Shown here in pieces: positions 7,523 to 16,839 of a stretch of 64,000 nt of DNA (within the stretch, counting starts at the first letter, position 1; the number at the start of each line of letters is the position of its first letter). The position numbers and the translations under genes were made by a program. Source of the stretch: Nitriliruptor sp040882075 (GTDB lineage: Bacteria > Actinomycetota > Nitriliruptoria > Nitriliruptorales > Nitriliruptoraceae). The notes beneath the pieces are model-generated. The model did no database searches. It was given only the letters and a program-made list of their open reading frames with translations, and was not told the origin of the DNA. The stretch lies in NCBI RefSeq assembly GCF_040882075.1, contig NZ_JBBEBZ010000175.1:4586-68585 (forward strand), in the 5' to 3' direction.

Positions 7523-8797
7523 TCAGCCCTCGCCCGGCTGGTCGCGACCGTCCGCCGTCTCGCGCACCTCGTGCTTGGTGGCGTACGGCTGGTCCTCGTG
7601 CTCGTCGTCGAGCAGCACCGCGAAGCTGACCCCGACGTCGCCGAACCGGTCAGCGACGGCGTCGGCCACGCGGTCGACGTCCTCCCAACGCCGGTCGCCC
7701 CACGGCACCTCCGCGGCCGCGACGTCGGGTGCGTCGAGGGTGAGCTGCCGCGACGCGTCCCCATCGCCGAGGTTCGACACCCCGACGCCGATCAGCCGCA
7801 CACGGACCCGTTCGAGCCGGAGGCCATCGAGCAGCCCCCTGGCCGCGACGAGCACGTCGTGGGTCCGATCCGTCGGCTCGGACAACGTGATCGAGCGGGT
7901 GACGGTCTCGAACGAGGCGAACCGGACCTTCAAGGTGACGGTCCGCCCCGACACCCGCGCCTGCCGCAGCCGGCGTGCCACCTTCTCCACGAGCCGGAGC
8001 AGGTGACGCTGCAGATCGTCGGGATCGTCGAGGTCGTGGTCGAAGGTGCGCTCGGCCGAGATGGACCGAGCCGGCTCGTGCGGGGTGACGCTCCGCGGAT
8101 CGTGACCGCGAGCGAGCGCGTGCAGGTGCGCCCCGGTGGCGTCGCCGACGACGCGCTGCAGGGTCCGCCGATCGGTGTCCGCGAGCTGGCCGATGGTGCG
8201 GAAGCCGTAGGTGGTCAACCGCTCGACGGTCTTCGGGCCCGCTCCCCACAGATCGCTGATCGGTAGCGGCCGCAGCCGGTCCTGGACCTCGTCCGCCGGC
8301 CACCGCAGCAGCCCGTCCGGCTTGGCCCGGGCCGACAGGAGCTTGGCGACCGACTTGGTCGGCCCGATGCCGACCGAGATGGGCAGCTCGAGCTCGTCGC
8401 GGACCCGGCGACGGATGCCGTGCCCGATGGTCTCGGGGTCGCCGAAGAGCCGCACCGCCCCCCGGACGTCGAGGAAGGCCTCATCGAGGCTGAGCGGTTC
8501 GACCGCGGGCGTGACGTCGCGCAGGATGGCCATCACCGCGCGGGACGCGTCCCGGTAGGCCTCGAACCGGTGCGGGGCGATCAGCAGATCGGGACAGCGT
8601 CGTCGGGCCTGGACCATCGGCATGGCGCTCCGGATCCCGAAACGGCGCGCCTCGTAGCTGGCGGCCGCGACGACCCCGCGCCCACCCGCACCACCGACCA
8701 CGACCGGCTTGCCGCGCAGGTCCGGGTCATCGCGCTGCTCGACCGACGCGAAGAACGCGTCCATGTCGACGTGGAGGATCGGTTCCCGGACCTCCAC
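7523..8797 (-). CDS. dinB: DNA polymerase IV (Y-family translesion polymerase)
   Basis: The 424-residue product contains all Y-family landmarks: HVDMDAFFASVE with catalytic Asp11, the SLDEAFLD motif with Asp105 and Glu106, the fingers/palm stretch SYEARRFGIRSAMP, ISVGIGPTKSVAKLLSARAKPDG, and thumb and little-finger domains. It copies damaged or mispaired primer ends with low fidelity. A LexA box lies 19 bases upstream of the start, so SOS induction is expected. The C-terminus carries an acidic tail that does not match a clear beta-clamp motif. Confidence 0.97.
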   Translation of the reverse strand: MEVREPILHVDMDAFFASVEQRDDPDLRGKPVVVGGAGGRGVVAAASYEARRFGIRSAMPMVQARRRCPDLLIAPHRFEAYRDASRAVMAILRDVTPAVEPLSLDEAFLDVRGAVRLFGDPETIGHGIRRRVRDELELPISVGIGPTKSVAKLLSARAKPDGLLRWPADEVQDRLRPLPISDLWGAGPKTVERLTTYGFRTIGQLADTDRRTLQRVVGDATGAHLHALARGHDPRSVTPHEPARSISAERTFDHDLDDPDDLQRHLLRLVEKVARRLRQARVSGRTVTLKVRFASFETVTRSITLSEPTDRTHDVLVAARGLLDGLRLERVRVRLIGVGVSNLGDGDASRQLTLDAPDVAAAEVPWGDRRWEDVDRVADAVADRFGDVGVSFAVLLDDEHEDQPYATKHEVRETADGRDQPGEG

Positions 8798-8815
8798 GAG
8801 CCGTCCTCCGATCAG

Positions 8816-8829
8816 CGAACGTGCGTTCG
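8816..8829. promoter_or_regulatory. LexA (SOS) box upstream of dinB
   Basis: CGAACGTGCGTTCG is a perfect dyad matching the actinobacterial and Gram-positive LexA consensus CGAAC-N4-GTTCG. It lies 19 bases before the dinB start codon on the minus strand. Confidence 0.85.
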
Positions 8830-8942
8830 TCAGGGTAGCGGCGCGAGCGCAGCTGGCGGTCCCACCGCACCCCGGTTGGACGCCCGTTGTGAACGCTCCC
8901 TAACATCTGAGGTCCCGTCACCGTCCCCACCTCGGAGCTCCC

Positions 8943-9647
8943 GTGCCGATCGACGCTCGCCCGGACCACGTCGCCATCGCGGTCCACGACCTCGAGGCCG
9001 CCAGCGCCCGGTGGCAGGAGCAGCTCGGTGGCGTCTGGCTGAGCCCGAGGTTCAGCGGCGGTGGGTTCGGCACACGCCAGCTGCGGTACTCCAACCTCGC
9101 CAAGCTCGAGCTGCTCGAACCCGAGGTCCAGGACGGGTTCGCGGCGGCGTTCCTGGACCGCTTCGGGCCGCGCGTGCACCACGTGACCCTGAAGGTGCCG
9201 GACCTGCTCGATGCGGTACGGACCGTCGAGGCCGCTGGGTACGACGTGGTCGACGTGTCGACCGCCCGCGACGAGTGGCACGAGGGATTCCTGCGCCCGT
9301 CGCAGGTCGGAGGGCTGATCGTGCAGATCGCCCGTCCTCAGCACGACGACGAGGGGTGGGCACGGTTGGCCGGGATGGACCTGCCACCGGTCGACCCGGA
9401 CTCGCCAGCCCTGCTCGGACCCACCCTCACCGCGCCGGACCTCGAGGCGTCGGCGCAGCTGTGGGCGACGCTCGGGGCGAGGATCGACGAGGACGGCGAC
9501 GACGCGTTCGAGGCCCGGTGGGGCGACGAGCCGCTGACCGTCCGCGTCGAACGGGAGGAGACGGCGGGACCGCGAGGGCTGCGGTTCGACCCGGACCCAC
9601 GGCTGCCGGCCGACGACGTCGTCGGGCCCGGCACGCTCCCCGGCTGA
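8943..9647 (+). CDS. VOC-family (glyoxalase-fold) protein, methylmalonyl-CoA-epimerase-like
   Basis: The GTG at 8943 starts PIDARPDHVAIAVHDLEAASARWQ, the first metal-binding beta-alpha-beta-beta module with His at HVAIAV. A second conserved His lies in VHHVTLKVPDL, and there is a second half-module from about residue 165 (LTAPDLEASAQLWATLGA). The length of 234 residues fits a two-module VOC protein. The first module resembles methylmalonyl-CoA epimerases, but the substrate cannot be assigned. It is convergent with the next gene, four bases apart. Confidence 0.75.
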   Translation: MPIDARPDHVAIAVHDLEAASARWQEQLGGVWLSPRFSGGGFGTRQLRYSNLAKLELLEPEVQDGFAAAFLDRFGPRVHHVTLKVPDLLDAVRTVEAAGYDVVDVSTARDEWHEGFLRPSQVGGLIVQIARPQHDDEGWARLAGMDLPPVDPDSPALLGPTLTAPDLEASAQLWATLGARIDEDGDDAFEARWGDEPLTVRVEREETAGPRGLRFDPDPRLPADDVVGPGTLPG

Positions 9648-9650
9648 CCG

Positions 9651-10136
9651 TCAGCCGATCCCCGCGGCGCGGACGCGTTCGGCGCAGCGTCGTTCGACCA
9701 GCGCCGTCTGCGTCGGGGCGCGGTGCGGCCGGCCGACGTACACCGTCGTCGCGGCGACCGAGAGTTCGTCGTCGCCGACCAGGGACGCGTGGTCCCGGAT
9801 CGACAGCGCGGCAGCGTCGAGGCGCTCGACGTCGGCGAGGTAGGGCGCGATCACGTCCGGGTCCTCGCGGACGGCCGAACGCCCACCTGCGGCGGTGATG
9901 AGCCCGGCGGCGAACGGGCTGTCCGCACAGACCTGCGCCAGGCGGAGCTCCGGTCCGGTCAGGTAGGCCCGGACGAGCCACCAGTCGCGGGCCGCCAACG
10001 ATCCGAGCGCCACGAGCACCACGGTGACGAGCACCAGCGTCCAGCGACCCGCGCGCAGAGCCTGTTCCTCGCGGCGGGCATCGAACGTGCGGCGCCGGAG
10101 GGCGACGGCCCGCAGTGGCGGTCGCTGATCGGTCAC
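9651..10136 (-). CDS. Small single-pass membrane protein, unknown
   Basis: A 161-residue protein: a basic cytoplasmic N-terminus, one membrane helix (residues about 31-50, WTLVLVTVVLVALGSLAARDWWLV) and an extracytoplasmic domain with two Cys (residues about 67 and 151), which may form a disulfide. No family recognised. The frame has consistent high-GC third positions and good spacing to its neighbours. Confidence 0.6.
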   Translation of the reverse strand: MTDQRPPLRAVALRRRTFDARREEQALRAGRWTLVLVTVVLVALGSLAARDWWLVRAYLTGPELRLAQVCADSPFAAGLITAAGGRSAVREDPDVIAPYLADVERLDAAALSIRDHASLVGDDELSVAATTVYVGRPHRAPTQTALVERRCAERVRAAGIG

Positions 10137-10240
10137 CTCGCCTCCGACCTCGGGACGATCGAGGGTAGGCCGAGCGCGTTCCGAGGACCGGCGGCCCGCA
10201 CGGGCCAGTGACCGCTAGCCGGCTCTCGTAGGCTGCGCGC

Positions 10241-10585
10241 GTGGACCTCATCCCCCTCCCCCGCTTCGAACAGCTCGTCGGTGACGCGATGGACGCGATC
10301 CCCGAGGAGCTCTACGAGTCGTTCGACAACATCGCGGTGCTCGTCGAGGACCAGCACGAGGACGAACCGGACCTCCTCGGCATCTACGAGGGTGTGCCGC
10401 TCACCGAGCGCGACGAGTGGGGTGGCGGCCTGCCGGACGTGATCCGCATCTTCCGCGTCCCCCTCTGTGCGATGTGCGAGGACGAGGAGGACCTCGTCGA
10501 CGAGGTCTACATCACCGTCGTGCACGAGTTCGGCCACCACCTCGGCATCGACGACCACCGCCTCCACGAGCTCGGCTGGGCGTGA
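10241..10585 (+). CDS. Zincin-like metallopeptidase (small, DUF1025/Zincin_1 type)
   Basis: The 114-residue product from GTG 10241 carries the HExxH zinc site in VHEFGHHLGIDDHRLHELGW, with the third ligand in the IDDHRL segment as in this small actinobacterial family. The N-terminal part (PLPRFEQLVGDAMDAIPEEL) is the typical helical start. It has no signal, so it acts in the cytosol. Substrates of the family are unknown. Confidence 0.88.
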   Translation: MDLIPLPRFEQLVGDAMDAIPEELYESFDNIAVLVEDQHEDEPDLLGIYEGVPLTERDEWGGGLPDVIRIFRVPLCAMCEDEEDLVDEVYITVVHEFGHHLGIDDHRLHELGWA

Positions 10586-10645
10586 GCCCGCGGCGGTGCA
10601 GACCTGTCGAGCTAGGGTCGGCGCACGGCGCACGGGAGGCTGGCC

Positions 10646-11683
10646 ATGGCCCTGCATGATCCTGATCCGCCCGCGCCACCGGTCGGCGCGAGGGCGGTCG
10701 CCGAGCTGGTCACCATCGAGAGCTTCCTGCTCGCACGCCAGCCGGCCGAGGCCACCGGCGTGCTCACGTCGCTGCTCGACGACATCGCGCTCGCCGGCAA
10801 GCTCATCGCCAACCGCACCCGCCGTGCGGGTCTGACCGAGATGCTCGGCGCCAGCGGCGACATCAACCCCCAGGGCGAGGAGCAGAAGCAGCTCGACGTC
10901 TACGCCGACGACGTCATGACGGCGATGCTCGCTCGCGGTGGTCGGGTCTGCGCGATCGTCTCCGAGGAGCGCCCGGAGCCGACGATCGTCCCCGACGGCG
11001 GCCGCTACGTCGTGGTCCACGACCCTCTCGACGGCTCCTCGAACATCGACTCCAACGTCAGCGTCGGCACGATCTTCGGCGTCTTCGAGCGCGTCGGCGA
11101 CGCCTCGAGCCAGCCACAGGACCGCGACTGGCTACGTCCCGGGCGTGACCTCGTGGCCGCGGGCTACGTCCTCTACGGCACCTCGACCATGATGGTCTAC
11201 AGCACCGGTGACGGCGTGCACGCGTTCACGCTGGACCCCGAGGTCGGGGAGTTCGTGCTCACCTGGGACGACATGCGGTTCCCCGAGATCCCGGCCTACT
11301 ACAGCTTCAACCACGCATCGTCGCCGCTGTGGGACCAGGGTGTCGGGTCGTTCGTGGAGTGGCTCAACCTCCCCGACTCGCCTCGACTCTCGCAGCGCTA
11401 CATCGGCTCCGCGGTCGCCGACTTCCACCGCAACCTGCTCCACGGCGGGATCTTCGGCTACCCGGCCGAGACCGGGTTGCCCGCGGGCAAGCTCCGGCTC
11501 CTGTACGAAGCCGCACCGTTGGCCTACCTCGCCGAGCAGGCTGGCGGCCTCGGATCCGACGGCCGCCGTCGGCTGCTCGACATCGAGCCCGATCACGTGC
11601 ACCAGCGCACCCCGGTGTTCATCGGCGACCGCGCCCTGGTCACACGCCTCCAGGAGATGGTCGAGGAGAGCGACGGCACCTGA
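10646..11683 (+). CDS. fbp: Fructose-1,6-bisphosphatase, class I
   Basis: A 345-residue gluconeogenic enzyme hydrolysing fructose 1,6-bisphosphate. Class I signatures are present: INPQGEEQKQLDVYAD, the metal-site SEE at about 106-108, HDPLDGSSNIDSN (about 125-137), and the substrate loop GGIFGYPAETGLPAGKLRLLYEAAPLAYLAEQAGG with the active-site Lys-Leu-Arg-Leu-Leu-Tyr-Glu. The ATG at 10646 follows a GGGAGG-type ribosome site. Class I FBPase is less usual than GlpX (class II) in actinobacteria. The window also encodes the opposing phosphofructokinase. Confidence 0.95.
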   Translation: MALHDPDPPAPPVGARAVAELVTIESFLLARQPAEATGVLTSLLDDIALAGKLIANRTRRAGLTEMLGASGDINPQGEEQKQLDVYADDVMTAMLARGGRVCAIVSEERPEPTIVPDGGRYVVVHDPLDGSSNIDSNVSVGTIFGVFERVGDASSQPQDRDWLRPGRDLVAAGYVLYGTSTMMVYSTGDGVHAFTLDPEVGEFVLTWDDMRFPEIPAYYSFNHASSPLWDQGVGSFVEWLNLPDSPRLSQRYIGSAVADFHRNLLHGGIFGYPAETGLPAGKLRLLYEAAPLAYLAEQAGGLGSDGRRRLLDIEPDHVHQRTPVFIGDRALVTRLQEMVEESDGT

Positions 11684-11708
11684 TCGCTGCGCCGGGATCG
11701 CCGGTCGA

Positions 11709-12938
11709 TCAGCGCGCCAGCGCGGCGGTCTGCGTGCGGACGAGGTCGACGAGGTCGCCGAGGGCGAGGTTGACGTCGCCGACGTGCAGGCCCCAGGCGG
11801 GCCCGAGATCGGAGCCGCGTGACGACGCCGCGATCGCGAGAACCGGGTCGAGGTCGACCTGCAGCCAGCTGGCGCTCCCCTCGCTGCGGCACTCCGCGGT
11901 GGCCGCCCCCTCCGCGGTGGCGAAGGGCGTCTCGAACCCGGCGACGCCCTCGACGGGGAGGTAGGGGGTGAGCGGCGCCTCGCCGCCACCGGGTGCAGCC
12001 GGGTTGACGCACAGCACCTCGACACCGTGCCCGCCGCGGCCGAAGAGCGCGAACGCCGGTGGCGTCTCGGCGAAGCTGTTGTAGGCCACCACACAACCGG
12101 TCTGGTCGACCGCACGACAGGCCGGCACCGTCAGGAACGAACCTCCGACGTCCTCATCCACGGGCACCTCGACCTGCCCGCCGATCAGCAACGCGGAGAC
12201 CAGGCGTGGGCGCAGGTCGGGGTCGCCCTCGATCCGTTCGGCGAGCAGCCGCGTCAGGTCCTGCGCACCTTGGGAGTGGCCGATCAACACGAAGGGTCGA
12301 TCGCCCGAGGTGGCGACGTGGTCGTTCCACGCCGACAGCACGTCGCCGAACGCGAGATCGCGGGCCGCCGGGTCACGGAACGCGCCGGTGACGATGCCCT
12401 GGACGGTGACCTGCCGGTAGATCGGTGCGACGACGCGACACACCTCGCCGAAGCGGGCCGCCTGGGCGCGGGCGACGTCACGTTCGGCAGCGGTGATCTC
12501 GAGCGGGGCGTTGCTCGCGGCCACCTGCGAGACCGTCGGGTAGAGGTAGAAGCAGTCGACCGCGGGGTCGTCCGCGGGCGTGAACGGCTCGACGGTCCGC
12601 GTACCGTCCGCGGCCACGACGGTCGCGTCGAGGTCACCGACGCAGGCGTCGTCGTCCGCCCCGGGACCGCACAGCCAGAGCGTCTCCTGCGTGACCGTCG
12701 TGCTGGCGGTCACCGCGGCCTCGACCCCGCCGTCCGCTTCCACAGCGGCGCGGTCGCCGTCAGGCTCGTCGGCCACCCCCGGGTCAGCGTCGTCGCTGTC
12801 ATCGAGCTCCACCTGGAGCGGGCCCGGGAAGCGGTCCGTGCGCTGGCGGTCGACGGCGAGGGCGACGACGAGGCCGACGGCGAGTCCGACGACCACGAGC
12901 ACGGCGAGGCTCGCGACGATCCGCTGCCACCTCGCCAC
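11709..12938 (-). CDS. DUF3089 alpha/beta-hydrolase (lipase-like), membrane anchored
   Basis: The 409-residue product has an N-terminal membrane anchor (residues about 8-29), an acidic linker and a DUF3089 hydrolase domain starting near TLWLCGPG. The nucleophile elbow GHSQG lies at 220-224 (Ser222), preceded by DVLSAWNDHV. The late HVGDVNLALGDLVDLVRTQ supplies the usual C-terminal His region. The protein is extracytoplasmic by topology. It is probably an esterase or lipase with unknown substrate. Confidence 0.85.
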   Translation of the reverse strand: MARWQRIVASLAVLVVVGLAVGLVVALAVDRQRTDRFPGPLQVELDDSDDADPGVADEPDGDRAAVEADGGVEAAVTASTTVTQETLWLCGPGADDDACVGDLDATVVAADGTRTVEPFTPADDPAVDCFYLYPTVSQVAASNAPLEITAAERDVARAQAARFGEVCRVVAPIYRQVTVQGIVTGAFRDPAARDLAFGDVLSAWNDHVATSGDRPFVLIGHSQGAQDLTRLLAERIEGDPDLRPRLVSALLIGGQVEVPVDEDVGGSFLTVPACRAVDQTGCVVAYNSFAETPPAFALFGRGGHGVEVLCVNPAAPGGGEAPLTPYLPVEGVAGFETPFATAEGAATAECRSEGSASWLQVDLDPVLAIAASSRGSDLGPAWGLHVGDVNLALGDLVDLVRTQTAALAR

Positions 12939-12984
12939 CGCTGCTCCTCGCCCACTGGACCGCGCAGGGTGCCCGATGGTCGGC

Positions 12985-15900
12985 TCACCGGCTGCCGCGG
13001 CCGAACTCAGACGCCTCGAGCCCGCGTGGCTTGGCGACGGTGCGCTCGTGCGGCGCCGGCGTGCCGCGCTCCTCGAGCGCGGCGGGCAGCCACCCCTCCT
13101 GCCAGGCGCGCCACAGCCGCGACAGGTCCCACGCCCGCGTGCCGGTCAGGGTCGCGCCCATCCGCCCACGACGTGACACGCGCCCCTCGGCGACCAGCAG
13201 CCAGGCGTGCAGGACCGTCCAGGCGCAGTCGTCGAGACTGCGTTCGAAGTAGGTGGTCTGGGTCTGCCCGGTCCGGTCGTCGAGCGACAGGAACAGCACC
13301 CGCTGCCCGGACCGCTGCGCCGGGGACTGCACCGCGACCTTCACCCCGGCGACCCGCACCGTCGACTGGACCGGCGCACGGGGCAGGTCGCAGGACCGGG
13401 TGACCCCGAGCACCTCGAGCAACGGCTCGTAGAAGCTCAGCACGTGCCGGGAGACGTCCATACCGGTCGCGGCGAGTTCGGCTCGGACCCGGGCGGCATC
13501 GGCGTCCGGTGGCAGGTCCGGTTCGTGATCGGCGTGCAGGTCGAGCGCCGTCTGTTCAGCCGACGCGCCGGCGACGGCGCGACGACGGCCACCCCTGCGG
13601 TCGCGCCACAGCTCCTCGACGGCCAGCCGGCACACCCCGCGCGAGGCGGGACCACCGCGGCGACCGAGCCCGGCGACCTGGTCGAGCGCGCCGACCTCGA
13701 CCAGGGCCTCCGCCGTCGGTCGCGACAGGCCACCGCGAGCCCGCAGGTCCTGCAGCGAGGTGAACGGGCGTCCTGCCAGCAGCGCGTCCACCTCGGTGTC
13801 GGTGATCCCGCGGACGTCCTGGAGCCCCACCCGGATCGCATGGCGGTAGCCCCCACCGGCCTCGCCCGCGTCGTACCCGGACGGCGGTACCGGCCCCTCG
13901 TCCTCGACCACCGCACCGCCGCCGACGACCGTCGAGGGCTGGCCCCACCGCCAGCCCGGCGGCAGGTGCCGTCGTGGGTCCTCGCCCCGACGCGCCGCCC
14001 GCACCGCTGTGATGGTGCCGAGGAGGTGGTCGGCCATCCCCCGGTCCACCACCTCGACGGTGTACGGGGCGTGCGAGCGGTTGACGTCCGGCGGCAGCAC
14101 CGCGATGCCGAACAACCGGGCCTCGTCGAGGATCATCCGCCGCGGGTACATCCCCGGATCGTGGGTGAGGAGCCCAGCGAGGAACTCGGGCATCACGTGG
14201 GCCTTCAGGAACGCCGAACGCACCGTCGGCACCGCGAACGCCGCCGCGTGGGCCTTGCAGAACCCGAACGAGGCGAACGAAGCGATCTGGTCCCAGACCT
14301 CCTCGGCTGCATCGCGCGGCACGCCGCGGTCCTGCGCGCGGGACAGGAACCACCCGCGCATCGCAGGCCGTTTGCGTTCGTCCGAGAGCTGCCGGCGCAG
14401 CAGGTCGGCGTAGGCCAGATCACAGCCCGTCAGGGCCGACAGGACCCCCATCACCTGCTCGTGGTAGACGATCACCCCGTAGGTCTCGTCCAGCACCGGC
14501 GCGAGCGCCGGGTGGACGTGGGCGAACGCCTCCTCGCCGTGACGACGGGACACGTACGGGCTGACCATGTCGGCCTTCACCGGTCCCGGCCGGAACAGCG
14601 AGATCTCGGTGATGATGTCGCCGAACCGGTCCGGTTGGAGCCGGCCGAGCAGCTCGCGTTGGCCCGGCGATTCGATCTGGAAGATCCCGACCGAGTGGGT
14701 CGAGCGCACCAGTTCGTAGGTGGCGGGGTCGTCGTTCGGGATCGTCACGACGTCGAGCCGTCCGTCAGCGCTGCGGCCGGGCAGCGAGGGATCGGGGTCG
14801 CGCGACGCGGTCCAGCTCTCCTCCGCTCCCCCGGTGGTCCCCGCCCGGTCGCCACCGGTGCCGTTGACCAGGTCGAGACAGTGACGCATCGCCGACAGCA
14901 TCCGCACCCCGAGCACGTCGAGCTTGAGCAGCCCGAGCGCCGCAACGTCGTCCTTGTCGAACTGACTGACGGCGAAACCTCCCCCACCTCCCGCCCGGGC
15001 GTGGGCCGACCGTTCCAGCGGGGTGCGCCGGGTCAACGTGTCGTCGGCCAGCAGGATCCCGCACGGGTGGAGCGCGAGGTGACGGGGGAACCCGTCGACG
15101 CGTTCCACGAGGTCGAACAACAGGTCGAGCTGGCCGGCGTCGAACCGGCTGCCCTTCAGCTCGGGCAGGTGCTCGACGGCGCGGCGGACGTCGCGGGCCC
15201 GCGCGTGGTTGAACGCCTTGGCGATCGCACCGAGCTCGACAGCCGGCATGCCGAGCACCTTGCCGACCTCGCGGATCGCCGACCGCGCCTGGAAGGTCTC
15301 GAGCATCGCGACACACGCGGTCCGGTGCTCACCGAAGCGGGCCATGACCAGGTCGTAGACGTCCTCGCGGCGGTGCGATTCCACGTCCACGTCGATGTCC
15401 GGCAGCTCGTCGCGGTAGGGGTTCATGAACCGCTCGAACGCCAGGCCGTTGGCGACCGGGTCGACGTCGCTGATACGCAGGGCGAAGCACACCAGACTCC
15501 CGGCGGCGGACCCACGACAGGCGGCCAGCACGCCGAGTTCGCGCACGTCGGCCATGACGTCCGCGACGGCGAGGAACAGGTCGTGCAGACCGAGCCGGTC
15601 GACCATGTCGAGCTCGCGTTCGAGCCGTTCCCGGATCGGCGGGGTGATCCGCGGGTAACGGTCGGCGACCCCGGCCCAGCACCGGCGGTGCAGTTCCCCC
15701 GCCGCGGCCTCGGGTGACAGGCCCGTCAGCCGCGGCACCTGCAGCCCACCGACGCCGAGGTCGACCGCGCAGGAGGTGGCCAGCTCGTGCGCGTTCACCA
15801 GCAGGTCCGGACGTTCGGCGAACCGGGCGTGCATCTGTGCCGGGGTCGTCAGCCACGCCTCGGCCGTCGACCGCCCGAGGTGGCGGCGACCGAGCGGGAC

Positions 15901-16836
15901 CTGTTTGCGCACGCACGCGAGCACGTCGGCGACGATCACGTCCTCGGGCACGAGGTAGCGCACGTCGTTCACCGCGACGGCGCGCACCCCGGTCCGGTCG
16001 GCGAGCGCGAGCGTCCGGCGGATGCGCGCGTCGTCCCCCGGCTCGACCACCCCGCCAGGTCCGGGACGACGGCCGGGACCGACGCGGTGCTGACGCACGC
16101 CGAGCGCCACCCCCTCCCGCCCGAACACGTCGAGCCAGCGCGACAGCTCGGCCTCGGCGGCGTCGATCCGGTCCGCGGCGAGCAGGCGACCGACCGGCGC
16201 GTCGGGACCGAGCAGCGCCACCACCGCACCGGAGTCCGCGTCGCCGAGCGCCTCGGCGGCCAGGTGCGGGTCCCCGCGGGCGTGGCCGTGCGCGGCGGTC
16301 ACCAGCCCGCACACGTCGGCGTACCCGTCGGCGTCCCGTGCGAGGAAGGTCACCCGCGGGGCGTCGTCCTCCAGCCACGCGGGGCCGCGCCCGGGACGTG
16401 CTGCCCGCGGATCGTGCCCCCTGGCGACGGGAGCCGTGCGGGACCGCCCGCCCCTGGTGACCTCCCACCCCGGCCGGTCGAGGTCGGGGGCGAGCGCGAG
16501 GTCGGCCCCGTAGACCGGGATCACCCCTTCCGTGGCCGCGGCCTGCGCGAACCGGACCGCGCCGTACAGCCCGTCGCGGTCGGTGAGCGCCACGTGGGTC
16601 ATCCCCGCTGCGGCCGTGGCGGCCGCGAGCTCGCGCGGCCGGATCGCGCCGTCGCGCATCGAGAAGCTCGACCGCACCGACAGGTGTGCGAACGGCGGCG
16701 TGTCCCGTCCGCCGGGGCGGGCACGTTCGGCGCGGTGCAGCGCCTCGGCAGCGTCGGCCGCGCGCCGCACCTCGACGTGGCGTTCCTCGAGCCCCTCGGC
16801 GTGCTCCTGAGGTGACCACCCGCGTGAGCTCGCCAC
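12985..16836 (-). CDS. dnaE2: Error-prone DNA polymerase III alpha (DnaE2/ImuC)
   Basis: A 1283-residue C-family polymerase for SOS mutagenesis. It has an N-terminal PHP domain (FAHLSVRSSFSMRDGAIRP near residue 48 onward, with insertions), the palm acidic motif LPDIDVDVESHRREDVYD, fingers with GFCKAHAAAFAVPT, a helix-hairpin-helix region (LQDVRGITDTEVDALLAGRPFTS) and an OB fold (VRVAGVKVAVQSPAQRSGQRVLFLSLDD). GTG 16836 starts three bases after the DUF6504 stop, so the two form an operon under the LexA box at 17187. It is longer than most DnaE2 proteins (about 1050-1100) owing to Gly/Pro/Arg-rich inserts. No imuA or imuB lies nearby; dinB is 4 kb away. Confidence 0.95.
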   Translation of the reverse strand: MASSRGWSPQEHAEGLEERHVEVRRAADAAEALHRAERARPGGRDTPPFAHLSVRSSFSMRDGAIRPRELAAATAAAGMTHVALTDRDGLYGAVRFAQAAATEGVIPVYGADLALAPDLDRPGWEVTRGGRSRTAPVARGHDPRAARPGRGPAWLEDDAPRVTFLARDADGYADVCGLVTAAHGHARGDPHLAAEALGDADSGAVVALLGPDAPVGRLLAADRIDAAEAELSRWLDVFGREGVALGVRQHRVGPGRRPGPGGVVEPGDDARIRRTLALADRTGVRAVAVNDVRYLVPEDVIVADVLACVRKQVPLGRRHLGRSTAEAWLTTPAQMHARFAERPDLLVNAHELATSCAVDLGVGGLQVPRLTGLSPEAAAGELHRRCWAGVADRYPRITPPIRERLERELDMVDRLGLHDLFLAVADVMADVRELGVLAACRGSAAGSLVCFALRISDVDPVANGLAFERFMNPYRDELPDIDVDVESHRREDVYDLVMARFGEHRTACVAMLETFQARSAIREVGKVLGMPAVELGAIAKAFNHARARDVRRAVEHLPELKGSRFDAGQLDLLFDLVERVDGFPRHLALHPCGILLADDTLTRRTPLERSAHARAGGGGGFAVSQFDKDDVAALGLLKLDVLGVRMLSAMRHCLDLVNGTGGDRAGTTGGAEESWTASRDPDPSLPGRSADGRLDVVTIPNDDPATYELVRSTHSVGIFQIESPGQRELLGRLQPDRFGDIITEISLFRPGPVKADMVSPYVSRRHGEEAFAHVHPALAPVLDETYGVIVYHEQVMGVLSALTGCDLAYADLLRRQLSDERKRPAMRGWFLSRAQDRGVPRDAAEEVWDQIASFASFGFCKAHAAAFAVPTVRSAFLKAHVMPEFLAGLLTHDPGMYPRRMILDEARLFGIAVLPPDVNRSHAPYTVEVVDRGMADHLLGTITAVRAARRGEDPRRHLPPGWRWGQPSTVVGGGAVVEDEGPVPPSGYDAGEAGGGYRHAIRVGLQDVRGITDTEVDALLAGRPFTSLQDLRARGGLSRPTAEALVEVGALDQVAGLGRRGGPASRGVCRLAVEELWRDRRGGRRRAVAGASAEQTALDLHADHEPDLPPDADAARVRAELAATGMDVSRHVLSFYEPLLEVLGVTRSCDLPRAPVQSTVRVAGVKVAVQSPAQRSGQRVLFLSLDDRTGQTQTTYFERSLDDCAWTVLHAWLLVAEGRVSRRGRMGATLTGTRAWDLSRLWRAWQEGWLPAALEERGTPAPHERTVAKPRGLEASEFGRGSR

Positions 16837-16839
16837 CGG

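Noticed and set aside
5464..7764. 766-codon minus-strand ORF
   Set aside because: Runs antisense through three plus-strand genes with signal, LPXTG and Cys motifs. Its composition is that of a GC-rich shadow frame.
11684..11708. Terminator after fbp
   Set aside because: TGATCG/CGATCA can pair, but the stem is short and the loop long. Too weak to report as a feature.
12027..13403. 458-codon plus-strand ORF
   Set aside because: Antisense to the DUF3089 gene and the dnaE2 end.
13207..15717. 836-codon plus-strand ORF
   Set aside because: Antisense to dnaE2, whose catalytic motifs are intact on the minus strand.
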